This document shows, piece by piece, positions 47,463 to 55,397 of a stretch of DNA of 64,000 nucleotides (position 1 is the first letter of the stretch; the number at the start of each line of letters is the position of its first letter). Below the pieces are notes generated by a model. That model saw nothing but the letters and a program-made list of their open reading frames with translations, made no database searches and was not told the origin of the DNA. A program made the position numbers and the translations under genes. This stretch comes from Propionibacteriaceae bacterium (GTDB lineage Bacteria > Actinomycetota > Actinomycetes > Propionibacteriales > Propionibacteriaceae), in the NCBI GenBank assembly GCA_031266665.1, contig JAISAO010000049.1, positions 1 to 64,000 on the forward strand. The letters run 5' to 3'.

Positions 47463-48682
47463 CTTCGCAGGGCTACCTCCGGCGCGACTCGTACCTGTCG
47501 CGGCTGCGCCCGCTCTACGACGACTGCGATCTGGTCAAAGTGCTGACCGGCGTGCGCCGCTGCGGCAAGTCCGTGCTGCTGCGGCAAGTGGCCGACGAGC
47601 TGAGGGCCGAGACCGCCCCCGAACGAGTCATCGAGATCAACTTCGAGTTGGCGGCCAACGCCAGCATCGCCAGCGCGGAAGACCTCGACCGCTTCGTCAT
47701 GGCCCAGGTCGGCGACCCTCGCCAGATCCACTACGTCCTCTTGGACGAGGTGCAGGAGGTGACGGGCTTCGAGAAGGGCGTCAACTCGCTGCGCGCCCGG
47801 GGCCGACTGTCGGTTTTCATCACCGGCTCCAACGCCCACGTCCTGAGCGGCGACCTGGCGACGCACCTGGCCGGGCGCTACCAGGAGTTGCGCGTCTGGC
47901 CGCTCAGCTACGGCGAGGCCCTCGACCTCAGACGGCTGAGGGGCGCCACGGTCGCGGACCCGCTCCAGGACTACCTGGCCTGGGGCGGCCTGCCCCACCG
48001 CTTCGGACTCGACCGGGAAGCCTCTTGGAGCTACCTGCGCGACGTTTTCAACTCCGTCGTGTTGCGCGATGTCGTTCAGCGCACCGGCCTGCGCGATCTG
48101 GCCGGCCTGGAGACGATCATCGACTTCGCCTTGGACAATCTCGGGCGGACCCTCTCCCCCAGCTCGCTCTCCGACTACCTCAAATCCCAGCGCCGCGCGG
48201 TCTCCACCGAGACGATCTACTCCTACCTCCGCGCCTTGGACGACGCCCTGCTCCTCAACCGGGTCCGACGCTACGACCTCAGGGGTAAGCGAGTCATGGC
48301 CACATTGGACAAGTACTACGCCACGGACGTGGGCATCCTGGCCTCCAAGCGCGTCGGCGCCGGACCCGGCCTGGGCGACCTGATGGAGAATGCCGTCCAC
48401 AACCACCTGGCCGCCCGCGGCTTCGACGTCTACACCGGCAAAACCCGGACCGGCGAGATCGACTTCGTGGCCGTCAAATCCGGCCGGCCGCGCTACGTCC
48501 AAGTGGCCTACCTCCTGGCCAGCCCCGAGGTGGCCGCCCGCCAGTTCGGCGCCTTCGCCCAGTTACGAGACGGCCACCCCCGCTACCTGGTGACACTCGA
48601 CCCACTGACCCAAGACCGCGACGGCGTGACCCACCTCAAACTGGAGGACTTCCTACTCCGTCCGCCGGCCGACCTGGCCTGA
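47450..48682 (+). CDS. AAA_14/DUF4143 ATP-binding protein
   Basis: A 410-residue protein of a widespread accessory family. It has Walker A GVRRCGKSVLL near residue 40, Walker B VLLDEVQE and sensor ITGSNAHVLSG. The C-terminal DUF4143 domain has a nuclease-like GEIDFVAVKSG (PD-ExK-type). The function is unknown, though the family is often linked to mobile or defence-rich regions. Start: GTG 47450 gives the usual N terminus (EESSQGYLRR), though the frame is open further upstream. It neighbours the toxin-antitoxin pair. Confidence 0.86.
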   Translation: MLEESSQGYLRRDSYLSRLRPLYDDCDLVKVLTGVRRCGKSVLLRQVADELRAETAPERVIEINFELAANASIASAEDLDRFVMAQVGDPRQIHYVLLDEVQEVTGFEKGVNSLRARGRLSVFITGSNAHVLSGDLATHLAGRYQELRVWPLSYGEALDLRRLRGATVADPLQDYLAWGGLPHRFGLDREASWSYLRDVFNSVVLRDVVQRTGLRDLAGLETIIDFALDNLGRTLSPSSLSDYLKSQRRAVSTETIYSYLRALDDALLLNRVRRYDLRGKRVMATLDKYYATDVGILASKRVGAGPGLGDLMENAVHNHLAARGFDVYTGKTRTGEIDFVAVKSGRPRYVQVAYLLASPEVAARQFGAFAQLRDGHPRYLVTLDPLTQDRDGVTHLKLEDFLLRPPADLA

Positions 48683-48846
48683 ACCCGTTCCATGGACGGT
48701 TGGTGTGCCCCATCTAAAGGGTGAGACGGTCATCGCCTCCGACCGAACCGGGCAACGAACCCGTCCAACCGACTCAGGCGTCCGAACCAGAAGGCGGCGG
48801 GGGGCCGGTCTCGGACGTCTTGGAGTCAGGGGGCCAAGCCGGCCGG

Positions 48847-49878
48847 TCAGGGGGCCAGGCCGGCCCGGGTCAGGCCTAGGTCTTCGTCCAGGCCTAGGGC
48901 CAGGTTCATCGACTGGACGGCCCCGCCGGCCGCGCCTTTGACCAGGTTATCGATGGCGGCCACGGCCACCAGCCGGCCAGCCCGCCGGTCGACCGTCACC
49001 TGGAGGTGGGCCGAGTTGGAGCCCAGGACCGACCCGGTGGCCGGCCAGCGCCCCGCCGCCAACAATTGGACGAAGCCCTCGGGGGCGTAGAAGTCGGCGT
49101 AGACCCGCCGGACCGCGGCCTCGTCGACCTCTTGGGCCAGCGGCGCGGAACAGGTCGCCAGGATGCCCCGGGGCATCGGCGCCAGCAGCGGGGTGAAGGA
49201 CAGAGTCGGACTCTCGGCCCCCAAGCGGCGCAAGTTCTGCAGCATCTCGGGCACATGACGGTGGCCGCCGCCGACGCCGTAGGCCGCCACCGAGCCCATG
49301 GTCTCAGCCCCCAGCAGGTGGGTCTTGGCGGCCTTGCCGGCCCCGGACAGGCCCGAGGCGGCCACCACCACGACATCGCGGCCGTCGACCAGTCCGCCGG
49401 CGATGGCCGGGGCCAGGGCCAAGGTGGCGGCCGTCGGATAGCAGCCGGGCTGGGCGATCCGCTTAGCGTCGGCCAGCAAGGCCCGCTGCCCGGGTAGCTC
49501 GGGCAGGCCGTAGGGCCAACAGCCGGCGTGGTCAAAGCCGTAGTAGTCCCGCCAATCGGCCGCCGACTCCAGCCGGAAGTCGGCCCCGCAGTCGATCACC
49601 AGCGGCGTCTGGGCCAACTCGGCCGCCAACGCCGCCGAGGCTCCCGCAGGCAGGGCCAAGACCACGACCTGGTGACCGGCCAGGGTGGCCGCCGTGGTGT
49701 CCTCGATCCGGCGGTCGGCCAGGTCGGGCAGGTGGGGCAGGTGCTCCCCCAACAGCGAGCCGGCTGTGCCGTGGGCGGTCAGCGCCCCCAGCTCGACCGC
49801 CGGATGGGCCGCCAACAGGCGCACCGCCTCGGCCCCGGCGTAGCCGGTGCAACCGGCCACGGCCACTCGTGTAGTCAC
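48847..49878 (-). CDS. argC: N-acetyl-gamma-glutamyl-phosphate reductase ArgC
   Basis: NADPH-dependent reduction in arginine synthesis. The 343-residue protein has the NADP loop AVAGCTGYAGAEAVRLL, the catalytic Cys in AQPGCYPTAATL, and the conserved GHRHVPEM. It is complete, but the rest of the arg operon (argJ, argB, argD and so on) does not follow; the ATPase gene converges instead. CATAAT lies 8 nt before the GTG start. Confidence 0.94.
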   Translation of the reverse strand: MTTRVAVAGCTGYAGAEAVRLLAAHPAVELGALTAHGTAGSLLGEHLPHLPDLADRRIEDTTAATLAGHQVVVLALPAGASAALAAELAQTPLVIDCGADFRLESAADWRDYYGFDHAGCWPYGLPELPGQRALLADAKRIAQPGCYPTAATLALAPAIAGGLVDGRDVVVVAASGLSGAGKAAKTHLLGAETMGSVAAYGVGGGHRHVPEMLQNLRRLGAESPTLSFTPLLAPMPRGILATCSAPLAQEVDEAAVRRVYADFYAPEGFVQLLAAGRWPATGSVLGSNSAHLQVTVDRRAGRLVAVAAIDNLVKGAAGGAVQSMNLALGLDEDLGLTRAGLAP

Positions 49879-49909
49879 GGGGCACGATTATGCCCCAGCC
49901 GGGGCTGGC

Positions 49910-51310
49910 TCAGGGGTGGGTCATGGAGGCCACGTCTAGGGCGGCGTCCAATTGGGCCTCGGTCACCGTGCCGGGGCGGCCGTCCGGGCTGACGAAGCCT
50001 AGTTGGACGGCGGCCTGGCGGATGGTGATCGACTCCTTGACGGCCGTCTTGGCGATCTTGGCGGCGTTCTCGTAGCCGATGTGGCGGTTCAGCGGCGTCA
50101 CGATGGAGGGTGAGGACTCGGCGTAGGCCCGCAGCCGCTGAGGGTTGGCCGTGATGCCGTCGACACAGCGGCGGGCCAGTTGGACGGTGACGGTGGACAG
50201 CAGCCGGATCGACTCCAACAGGTTGCGGGCGATCAGCGGCATCATGACGTTGAGCTCGAAGTTGCCGGCCGCGCCGCCCGTCGTCACCGCCGCGTCGTTG
50301 CCGATGACCTGGGCGCAGACCTGGAGAGTGGCCTCCGGCAGGACCGGGTTGACCTTGCCCGGCATGATGCTGGAGCCCGGCTGCAGGTCGGGCAGGTGGA
50401 TCTCGCCCAGGCCGGTGGTCGGCCCCGAGCTCATCCAGCGCAGGTCGTTGCAGATCTTGGTCAGGCCGACGGCGATGGTCTTGAGGACGCCGGACAGCTC
50501 GACCAGGGAGTCGCGCGTGGCCTGGGCCTCGAAGTGGTTGCGGGCCTCGTGGAAGGGCAGTCCGGTCAGCTCGGCCAGCGTCTTGATGGCGGCGGCCGGG
50601 AAGCCGGCCGGGGTGTTGACGCCGGTGCCGACGGCCGTGCCGCCCAACGGCAGTTCGCGCACCCGGGGCAGGACGGCCTCCAGCCGCTCCCGGGCCAGGG
50701 CGCAGGTGGTGGCGTAGCCGGAGAACTCCTGGCCCAAGGTGATCGGGGTGGCGTCCATCAGGTGGGTGCGGCCGGACTTGACCAGGTCGGCGAACTCGTC
50801 GGCCTTGTCGGCCAGGGATTGGCCCAGGGTCGCCAGGGCCGGCTCCAGGTCCTCGGCCACGGCCCAGGCGGCGGCCACATGGACGGCCGTGGGGAAGGTG
50901 TCGTTGCTGGACTGGGAGGCGTTGACGTGGTCGTTGGGGTGGACCTGGCCGCCGTCGCGGGCCACCAGGGCGGCGATGACCTCGTTGGTGTTCATGTTGG
51001 AGCTGGTGCCCGAGCCGGTCTGGAAGACGTCGATCGGGAAATGCTCCTGGTGTTGGCCGGCGGCGATCTGGGCGGCGGCGGCCTCGATCCGGGCGGCCAT
51101 GTCGGCCCCGATCACGCCCAAACCGGCGTTGGCCCTGGCGGCGGCCTGTTTGACCAGGCCGAGGGCGCGGATCAAACGGGGCTCCAGCCGCTGCCCGGAG
51201 ATGGGAAAGTTCTGCACCGCCCGCTGGGTCTGGGCCCCCCACAAAGCCTGGGCCGGGACGCGGACCTGGCCCATCGAGTCGTGCTCGATCCTGTAATCAG
51301 CTTCTGACAT
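49910..51310 (-). CDS. fumC: Class II fumarate hydratase FumC
   Basis: Interconverts fumarate and malate in the TCA cycle. The 466-residue protein has [14 protein letters not shown] near residue 100, [17 protein letters not shown], and the mobile-loop signature [11 protein letters not shown]. The motif pattern favours fumarase over aspartase. The ATG at 51310 is chosen, with CAGACT 6 nt upstream. argC follows 31 nt downstream. Confidence 0.94.
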   Translation of the reverse strand: MSEADYRIEHDSMGQVRVPAQALWGAQTQRAVQNFPISGQRLEPRLIRALGLVKQAAARANAGLGVIGADMAARIEAAAAQIAAGQHQEHFPIDVFQTGSGTSSNMNTNEVIAALVARDGGQVHPNDHVNASQSSNDTFPTAVHVAAAWAVAEDLEPALATLGQSLADKADEFADLVKSGRTHLMDATPITLGQEFSGYATTCALARERLEAVLPRVRELPLGGTAVGTGVNTPAGFPAAAIKTLAELTGLPFHEARNHFEAQATRDSLVELSGVLKTIAVGLTKICNDLRWMSSGPTTGLGEIHLPDLQPGSSIMPGKVNPVLPEATLQVCAQVIGNDAAVTTGGAAGNFELNVMMPLIARNLLESIRLLSTVTVQLARRCVDGITANPQRLRAYAESSPSIVTPLNRHIGYENAAKIAKTAVKESITIRQAAVQLGFVSPDGRPGTVTEAQLDAALDVASMTHP

Positions 51311-51348
51311 AAGCACAGTCTGGCACGCCTGGGTCGGTCCCGTCCCAG

Positions 51349-51470
51349 CGGCCCGGGGGGCTGGACCGATCAGCGTCCCGGGAGGCTGGACCAGTCGGCG
51401 ACCCGAGGGGGCTGGACCAGCCGACGGCCCAGGGGTTAGACCAGCCGACGACCCGGGGGGTTATCGGCCG
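51349..51470. repeat. Five degenerate ~25-bp tandem repeats
   Basis: Units of the type GACCCGGGGGGCTGGACCAGCCG recur about every 24-26 bp between fumC and the HAD gene. Each contains CTGGACCAG or a variant. They could arise by slippage. No open frame uses them. Confidence 0.6.
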
Positions 51471-51483
51471 GCCGCGCCATGAG

Positions 51484-52320
51484 TTAGACCAAGCCGTGGC
51501 GGAGCAGGGCTTGGGCCACACCGTCCTCGGCCACGCTGCCGGTGACCTCGTCGGCCACGGCCAGCAGGTTGGCGGTGGCGTTGCCCATGGCGATGCCGAC
51601 ACCCGCCAGTTGAAGCATCTCGACATCGTTGCCGGAGTCGCCGATGGCGATGGTGTCGCCCGGATCGACGCCGAGACGGTCCAGCAGCCAGGACATGGCG
51701 GTGGCTTTGGACACCCCGGGCTGGAGCAATTCGCCCGAATCGGAGCCCAGCAGCGGGATGATGGCGTCCAGGACGTCGACCCACTGGCCGTAGCGGGCCA
51801 CCAGTTCGGCCCGGCTGAGGCCGTGGCCGCCGAAGAAGCCGAACTTGTAGACCTGGTCCAGTCGGTCCGCGCCGGGTTGGTGGAACCAGCCGATGAAACG
51901 TTCCAACTGCTGTCTGACGTCCTCGGGGACGTCGGGGGGCAGCCGGCTGAAGATGCGCCGGGGCAGATTGGCGATGACCTCGGCGGAGGCCAGCAGGGCG
52001 TGATCGGTTTGGAGGTAGTGGTCGATGCCGTCCGCCGTCAGCCGGCGGCTGATCTCCACCACCCGGGCCGGATCGAAGCAGCGCCGCCAGACGATCTCAG
52101 ACCCCAGGCGGACGAAGCCGCCGCCCGCCCCGACCACGCCGTCGTGCTCGATCCCGGAGGCCAGCTCGGACAACTCGATGGCGGTCCGGCCGGTGGACAG
52201 GTAGACGGCGTGGCCGTTGCGCCGGGCCTGGGCCAGGGCCTGGCGGACGACGGCCGAGACGCTGCCCCACTCCGGGGCCAGGGTGCCGTCGAAGTCCACA
52301 AAGACGATTTTGTTCTCCAC
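51484..52320 (-). CDS. Cof-type HAD phosphatase
   Basis: A 278-residue haloacid-dehalogenase-type phosphatase with a large C2B cap. It has motif I VFVDFDGTLAP, motif II LSTGRT, and motif IV GDSGNDVEML followed by GVGIAMGNA. Typical substrates are sugar phosphates or flavin nucleotides; the specific one is unknown. GTG at 52320 follows GGAAGG. Confidence 0.92.
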   Translation of the reverse strand: MENKIVFVDFDGTLAPEWGSVSAVVRQALAQARRNGHAVYLSTGRTAIELSELASGIEHDGVVGAGGGFVRLGSEIVWRRCFDPARVVEISRRLTADGIDHYLQTDHALLASAEVIANLPRRIFSRLPPDVPEDVRQQLERFIGWFHQPGADRLDQVYKFGFFGGHGLSRAELVARYGQWVDVLDAIIPLLGSDSGELLQPGVSKATAMSWLLDRLGVDPGDTIAIGDSGNDVEMLQLAGVGIAMGNATANLLAVADEVTGSVAEDGVAQALLRHGLV

Positions 52321-52367
52321 AACGGACCTTCCGACCGACGGGCGGACGCCGCCGGGCCGCTCCCCAC

Positions 52368-52410
52368 CCTAAGCCCAGATCCGCCGATTCTCGACTACCG
52401 AGCGACCCCA
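52368..52410. repeat. 43-bp dispersed repeat, copy upstream of the HAD gene
   Basis: Partner of 11984-12026 with two mismatches. On the minus strand GGCGGATCTGGGCTTAGGGT ends in a -10-like TAGGGT about 46 nt before the HAD start. Confidence 0.75.
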
Positions 52411-52452
52411 TCGGTGGATCGAGGCCAAGGGACTGGTGTCCCCTAAAAGCCG

Positions 52453-53466
52453 TCACCTCGGAGGGGTCGGTGGGTCCAGTCTGAGGCCGGCCCAGATGGC
52501 GCGGGTGGCGTCGGAGCGGTTCTGGGTGAAGAAGTGCAGGCCGGGGGCGCCGCCGTCGATCAACTCCTGGGACAACTCGGCCACCACCTGGACCCCGACC
52601 TGGCGCAGGCCCGCCGGGTCGTCGGCCAGCTTGTCCAACCGGTCCGTGATGGCCCGGGGCAGGACCGCCCCAGACAACTGGGCGAAGCGTTCGACCTGGC
52701 TCAAGCGAGTGATGGGCATCAGCCCGGGGACGATGGGCAGGGTGCAGCCCAAGGCCCGGACTCGCTCCACCAGGTCGAAGTAGCTGTGGGCGCGGAAGAA
52801 CAACTGGGTGATGGCGAACTCGGCCCCGGCGGCCTGTTTGTCCCACAGCAGGCGGGCGTCCAGCGCCGGGTCCAGCCGCTGCGGGTGGGGGTCGCAGAAG
52901 GCCGCCACGCCGACGCAGAAATCGCCCTGGGACTTGACCAGGCGGACCAACTCGGTGGCGTTGGCCAGGCCCGCCGGATGGGGCCGCCAGGGCACGGTCG
53001 GCCCGCCCGGCATATCGCCCCGGACCGCCAGGACGTGTTTGACGCCGACGGCGGCGTAACGCCTGACGACGGCCTTAGACTCGGCTCGCGACTGGCTGGC
53101 GCAGGTCAGATGGCCCATCGTCGTCAGGCTGGTCTCCCGGGCCAGCCGGGCGGTCAGGTCGAGGGTGCGCTCCCGGGTCGAGCCGTTGGCGCCGTAGGTG
53201 ACGGAGACGAAGTCGGGGGCCAACGGCCGCAGTGAGGCGATGGTGTCCCACATCTGTTCCGCCCCGGCGGCGTCGGCCGGAGGGAAGAACTCGAAGCTGA
53301 TCAGCCGCCGGTCGCCGGCCGCCAGGCGGGCGGCGATGGTGTCGGGGGCGGCCCGGGCCAGATCCGCCGAACCGCCAACGGCCGGGCGATCCCGAGGCGC
53401 GGACGGACCAGCCGCAGGCGGGAAGGCCGCAGGCGGGGTCGGGGAGTCCGCAGGCGGGGCGCCCAT
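52453..53466 (-). CDS. metF: 5,10-Methylenetetrahydrofolate reductase MetF
   Basis: Reduces methylene-THF to methyl-THF for methionine synthesis. The 337-residue protein begins with a ~50-residue Pro/Ala-rich extension, then the TIM barrel with SFEFFPPADAAGAEQMW, SVTYGANGSTRERT, HLTCA and LAVRGDMP. Its ATG overlaps the stop of the polyprenyl synthase gene by 1 nt (TGATG). Confidence 0.93.
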   Translation of the reverse strand: MGAPPADSPTPPAAFPPAAGPSAPRDRPAVGGSADLARAAPDTIAARLAAGDRRLISFEFFPPADAAGAEQMWDTIASLRPLAPDFVSVTYGANGSTRERTLDLTARLARETSLTTMGHLTCASQSRAESKAVVRRYAAVGVKHVLAVRGDMPGGPTVPWRPHPAGLANATELVRLVKSQGDFCVGVAAFCDPHPQRLDPALDARLLWDKQAAGAEFAITQLFFRAHSYFDLVERVRALGCTLPIVPGLMPITRLSQVERFAQLSGAVLPRAITDRLDKLADDPAGLRQVGVQVVAELSQELIDGGAPGLHFFTQNRSDATRAIWAGLRLDPPTPPR

Positions 53467-54548
53467 CAGGCCGTCCGCTCCACCACTAGGTGGGCCAAGG
53501 CGATCAGGGCCGACTCGCCGTCCGCCTTCAACTCCAGATCCCCCAATAGGCGCAGCGCCCGGCCGGCGGCCTCGTCAATGGCCCGTTCGACGGCGGCCAC
53601 GGCCCCGCAACCGGCCAAGAGGGCGCGCGCCTGGTCCACCTGTTCCCCGGTCAGGCCGGGATCGCCCAATAGCGCCGTCAGCCGGGCGGCCTGGTCCGGG
53701 GGGGCCAGACGGAGACCCTCGGCCACCAGCAGGGTCCTTTTGCCCTCGCGCAGGTCGTCCCCGGCCGGTTTGCCCGTCACCGCCGGGTCGCCGAAGACGC
53801 CCAGCAGGTCGTCGCGCAATTGGTAGGCCCGCCCCAGGTGGGAGCCGAAACGGCTCAGCCGGGCCAGCACCCGGTCGTCGGCCAGCCCCAGGGCGGCGCC
53901 CAACTGGACCGGCCGGGTGACGGTGTACTGGCTGGTCTTGAACTCCATCACCAGCTTGGCCTCGGCCAGCGGATCGCCGCCGGGCGCGACCTGTTGGCGC
54001 AGGTCGAGGTATTGCCCGGCCGCCACCGCCACCTTGGCGGCGTCGAGGTAGGGCCGGCCCCGGCGCAACCGCTCGCTCGGCAGCCGGGAGTCCTCCACCA
54101 GGGTCGAGGAGACGGCCGCCAGCAGGTCGCCCAACAAGATGGCGGCGGCCCGGCCGAAGTCGTCGGACGAGCCGGACCAGCCCCGCCGGGCGTGCAGGCG
54201 GGCGAAGTGGCGGTGGGCCGACGGGGCGCCGCGACGGCTGTCGGAATCATCGATGATGTCGTCGTGGACCAAGGCCGAGACGTGGAACAGATCCAGGCTG
54301 GCGGCCACCGCCAACAACGGCTCGGGGTTCGGGGGCTGGCCGGCGACGGCGGCGTAGCCCCAGTAGCAGAAGGCCGGCCGCAGCCGCTTGCCGCCCCGGG
54401 CCAGGCGCCGGGCCCAGTCCCACAGCGGGTCCAAGCGGTCGCCGGCCGGGGCCAAGAGATCGCGTTGGACGGCCAGACCGGCCTCCAAGCGCCGACCGAC
54501 GGCGGCCCGGAAGGCCTGGCCGGCCGGGTCCTCGGGGTCGAAGGCCAT
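53466..54548 (-). CDS. Polyprenyl diphosphate synthase (GGPP/IdsA-like)
   Basis: A 360-residue trans-prenyltransferase. It has GGKRLRPAFCYW, the first Asp-rich motif LVHDDIIDDSDSRRG, and the second DDLLGVFGDP with GDDLREGKRTLL, as in actinobacterial geranylgeranyl-type synthases. The chain length cannot be read reliably. It is coupled to both neighbours by TGATG overlaps, as part of a thiE-like/polyprenyl/metF operon. Confidence 0.93.
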   Translation of the reverse strand: MAFDPEDPAGQAFRAAVGRRLEAGLAVQRDLLAPAGDRLDPLWDWARRLARGGKRLRPAFCYWGYAAVAGQPPNPEPLLAVAASLDLFHVSALVHDDIIDDSDSRRGAPSAHRHFARLHARRGWSGSSDDFGRAAAILLGDLLAAVSSTLVEDSRLPSERLRRGRPYLDAAKVAVAAGQYLDLRQQVAPGGDPLAEAKLVMEFKTSQYTVTRPVQLGAALGLADDRVLARLSRFGSHLGRAYQLRDDLLGVFGDPAVTGKPAGDDLREGKRTLLVAEGLRLAPPDQAARLTALLGDPGLTGEQVDQARALLAGCGAVAAVERAIDEAAGRALRLLGDLELKADGESALIALAHLVVERTA

Positions 54549-55255
54549 CAGTCCCCCCGGTCGCTCTGACGGGCGGCGGCGGCGTAATCCCTCATCCCGG
54601 GGTCCCGCCGCCACAGTTGGCGCAGTCGGTCGGACCAGCGTCGGGCCTCGGCCAGCGGGTCGGCGCTGTCGGCGATGGCCCGGCGCACCAGGACGCGCCG
54701 CGCCCCGGCGGCCAACACGGCCTCCAGGTTGGAGTTGTCGATCCCGCCGCTGGCGAACCACGGCTTTCCGGCCGGATCGGCCGGCGGCGCGGTGGCGGCG
54801 GCCGTCGCCACCAATTCCAGGCCGCGCCGCAGATCGACATCCTCGTCGGCTCGCACCGGGCCGACCGTGACATAGGCCAGGGAGGGGTCGCTCAGGCGCT
54901 CCACCACCGCTGGCACAGACTCGGCCGGCCGGCCCACCAGGGGGAAACGCTCGGGGTCGACGGCCGTCGACTGGGCGGTGGACAGGTGGAGCAGGTCGAC
55001 GCCGACCGCCGGCACACCGGGCCAGGCCAGCCCCAGGATGCGGCCCCGACCGAAACCGGCCCGCAACCCGCCGACCACGGCGGCCCGCAGACCGGCCTCG
55101 TCCAAGCCGGGCTGCTCGATCAGAACCAGGTCGACGCCGGCCGCGAACCATTCCCGGCAGCGCCGCTCCCAGGCCGGTCCGCCGTCCCCGACCGGGGTGA
55201 CGAAGCCCAGCCGCGCCAAACGCAGACGGGTGGCCAGTCCCAAGAGCACGGTCAT
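54548..55255 (-). CDS. Thiamine phosphate synthase-like (ThiE/TenI family) protein
   Basis: A 235-residue TIM-barrel protein with ThiE/TenI features: LGFVTPVGDGG, LLHLSTAQ, SLAYVTVGPVR, and the phosphate loop FASGGIDNSN with VLVRRAI. Several canonical ThiE catalytic residues are not obvious, so it may be a non-thiamine paralogue. ATG 55255 is preceded by TAGAAT at 6 nt. It heads the three-gene operon and is divergent from the PASTA kinase. Confidence 0.78.
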   Translation of the reverse strand: MTVLLGLATRLRLARLGFVTPVGDGGPAWERRCREWFAAGVDLVLIEQPGLDEAGLRAAVVGGLRAGFGRGRILGLAWPGVPAVGVDLLHLSTAQSTAVDPERFPLVGRPAESVPAVVERLSDPSLAYVTVGPVRADEDVDLRRGLELVATAAATAPPADPAGKPWFASGGIDNSNLEAVLAAGARRVLVRRAIADSADPLAEARRWSDRLRQLWRRDPGMRDYAAAARQSDRGD

Positions 55256-55261
55256 CAAACC

Positions 55262-55267
55262 ATTCTA
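55262..55267 (-). promoter_or_regulatory. -10-like box of the thiE-like operon (leaderless)
   Basis: On the minus strand TAGAAT, GGTTTG, then the ATG at 55255 (6-nt spacing). Confidence 0.5.
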
Positions 55268-55397
55268 AACCGCCTCGGCGTGTCAATCGGGTAGATCGGT
55301 CGAGCGTCGGTCGGTGCGTCCGCCACCGGATGGCCGATGGCGCCCTTAGAATCGAATTCGCTTTGGGCGAACCTTCCCCGGCCCGCAGGAGTATTGG

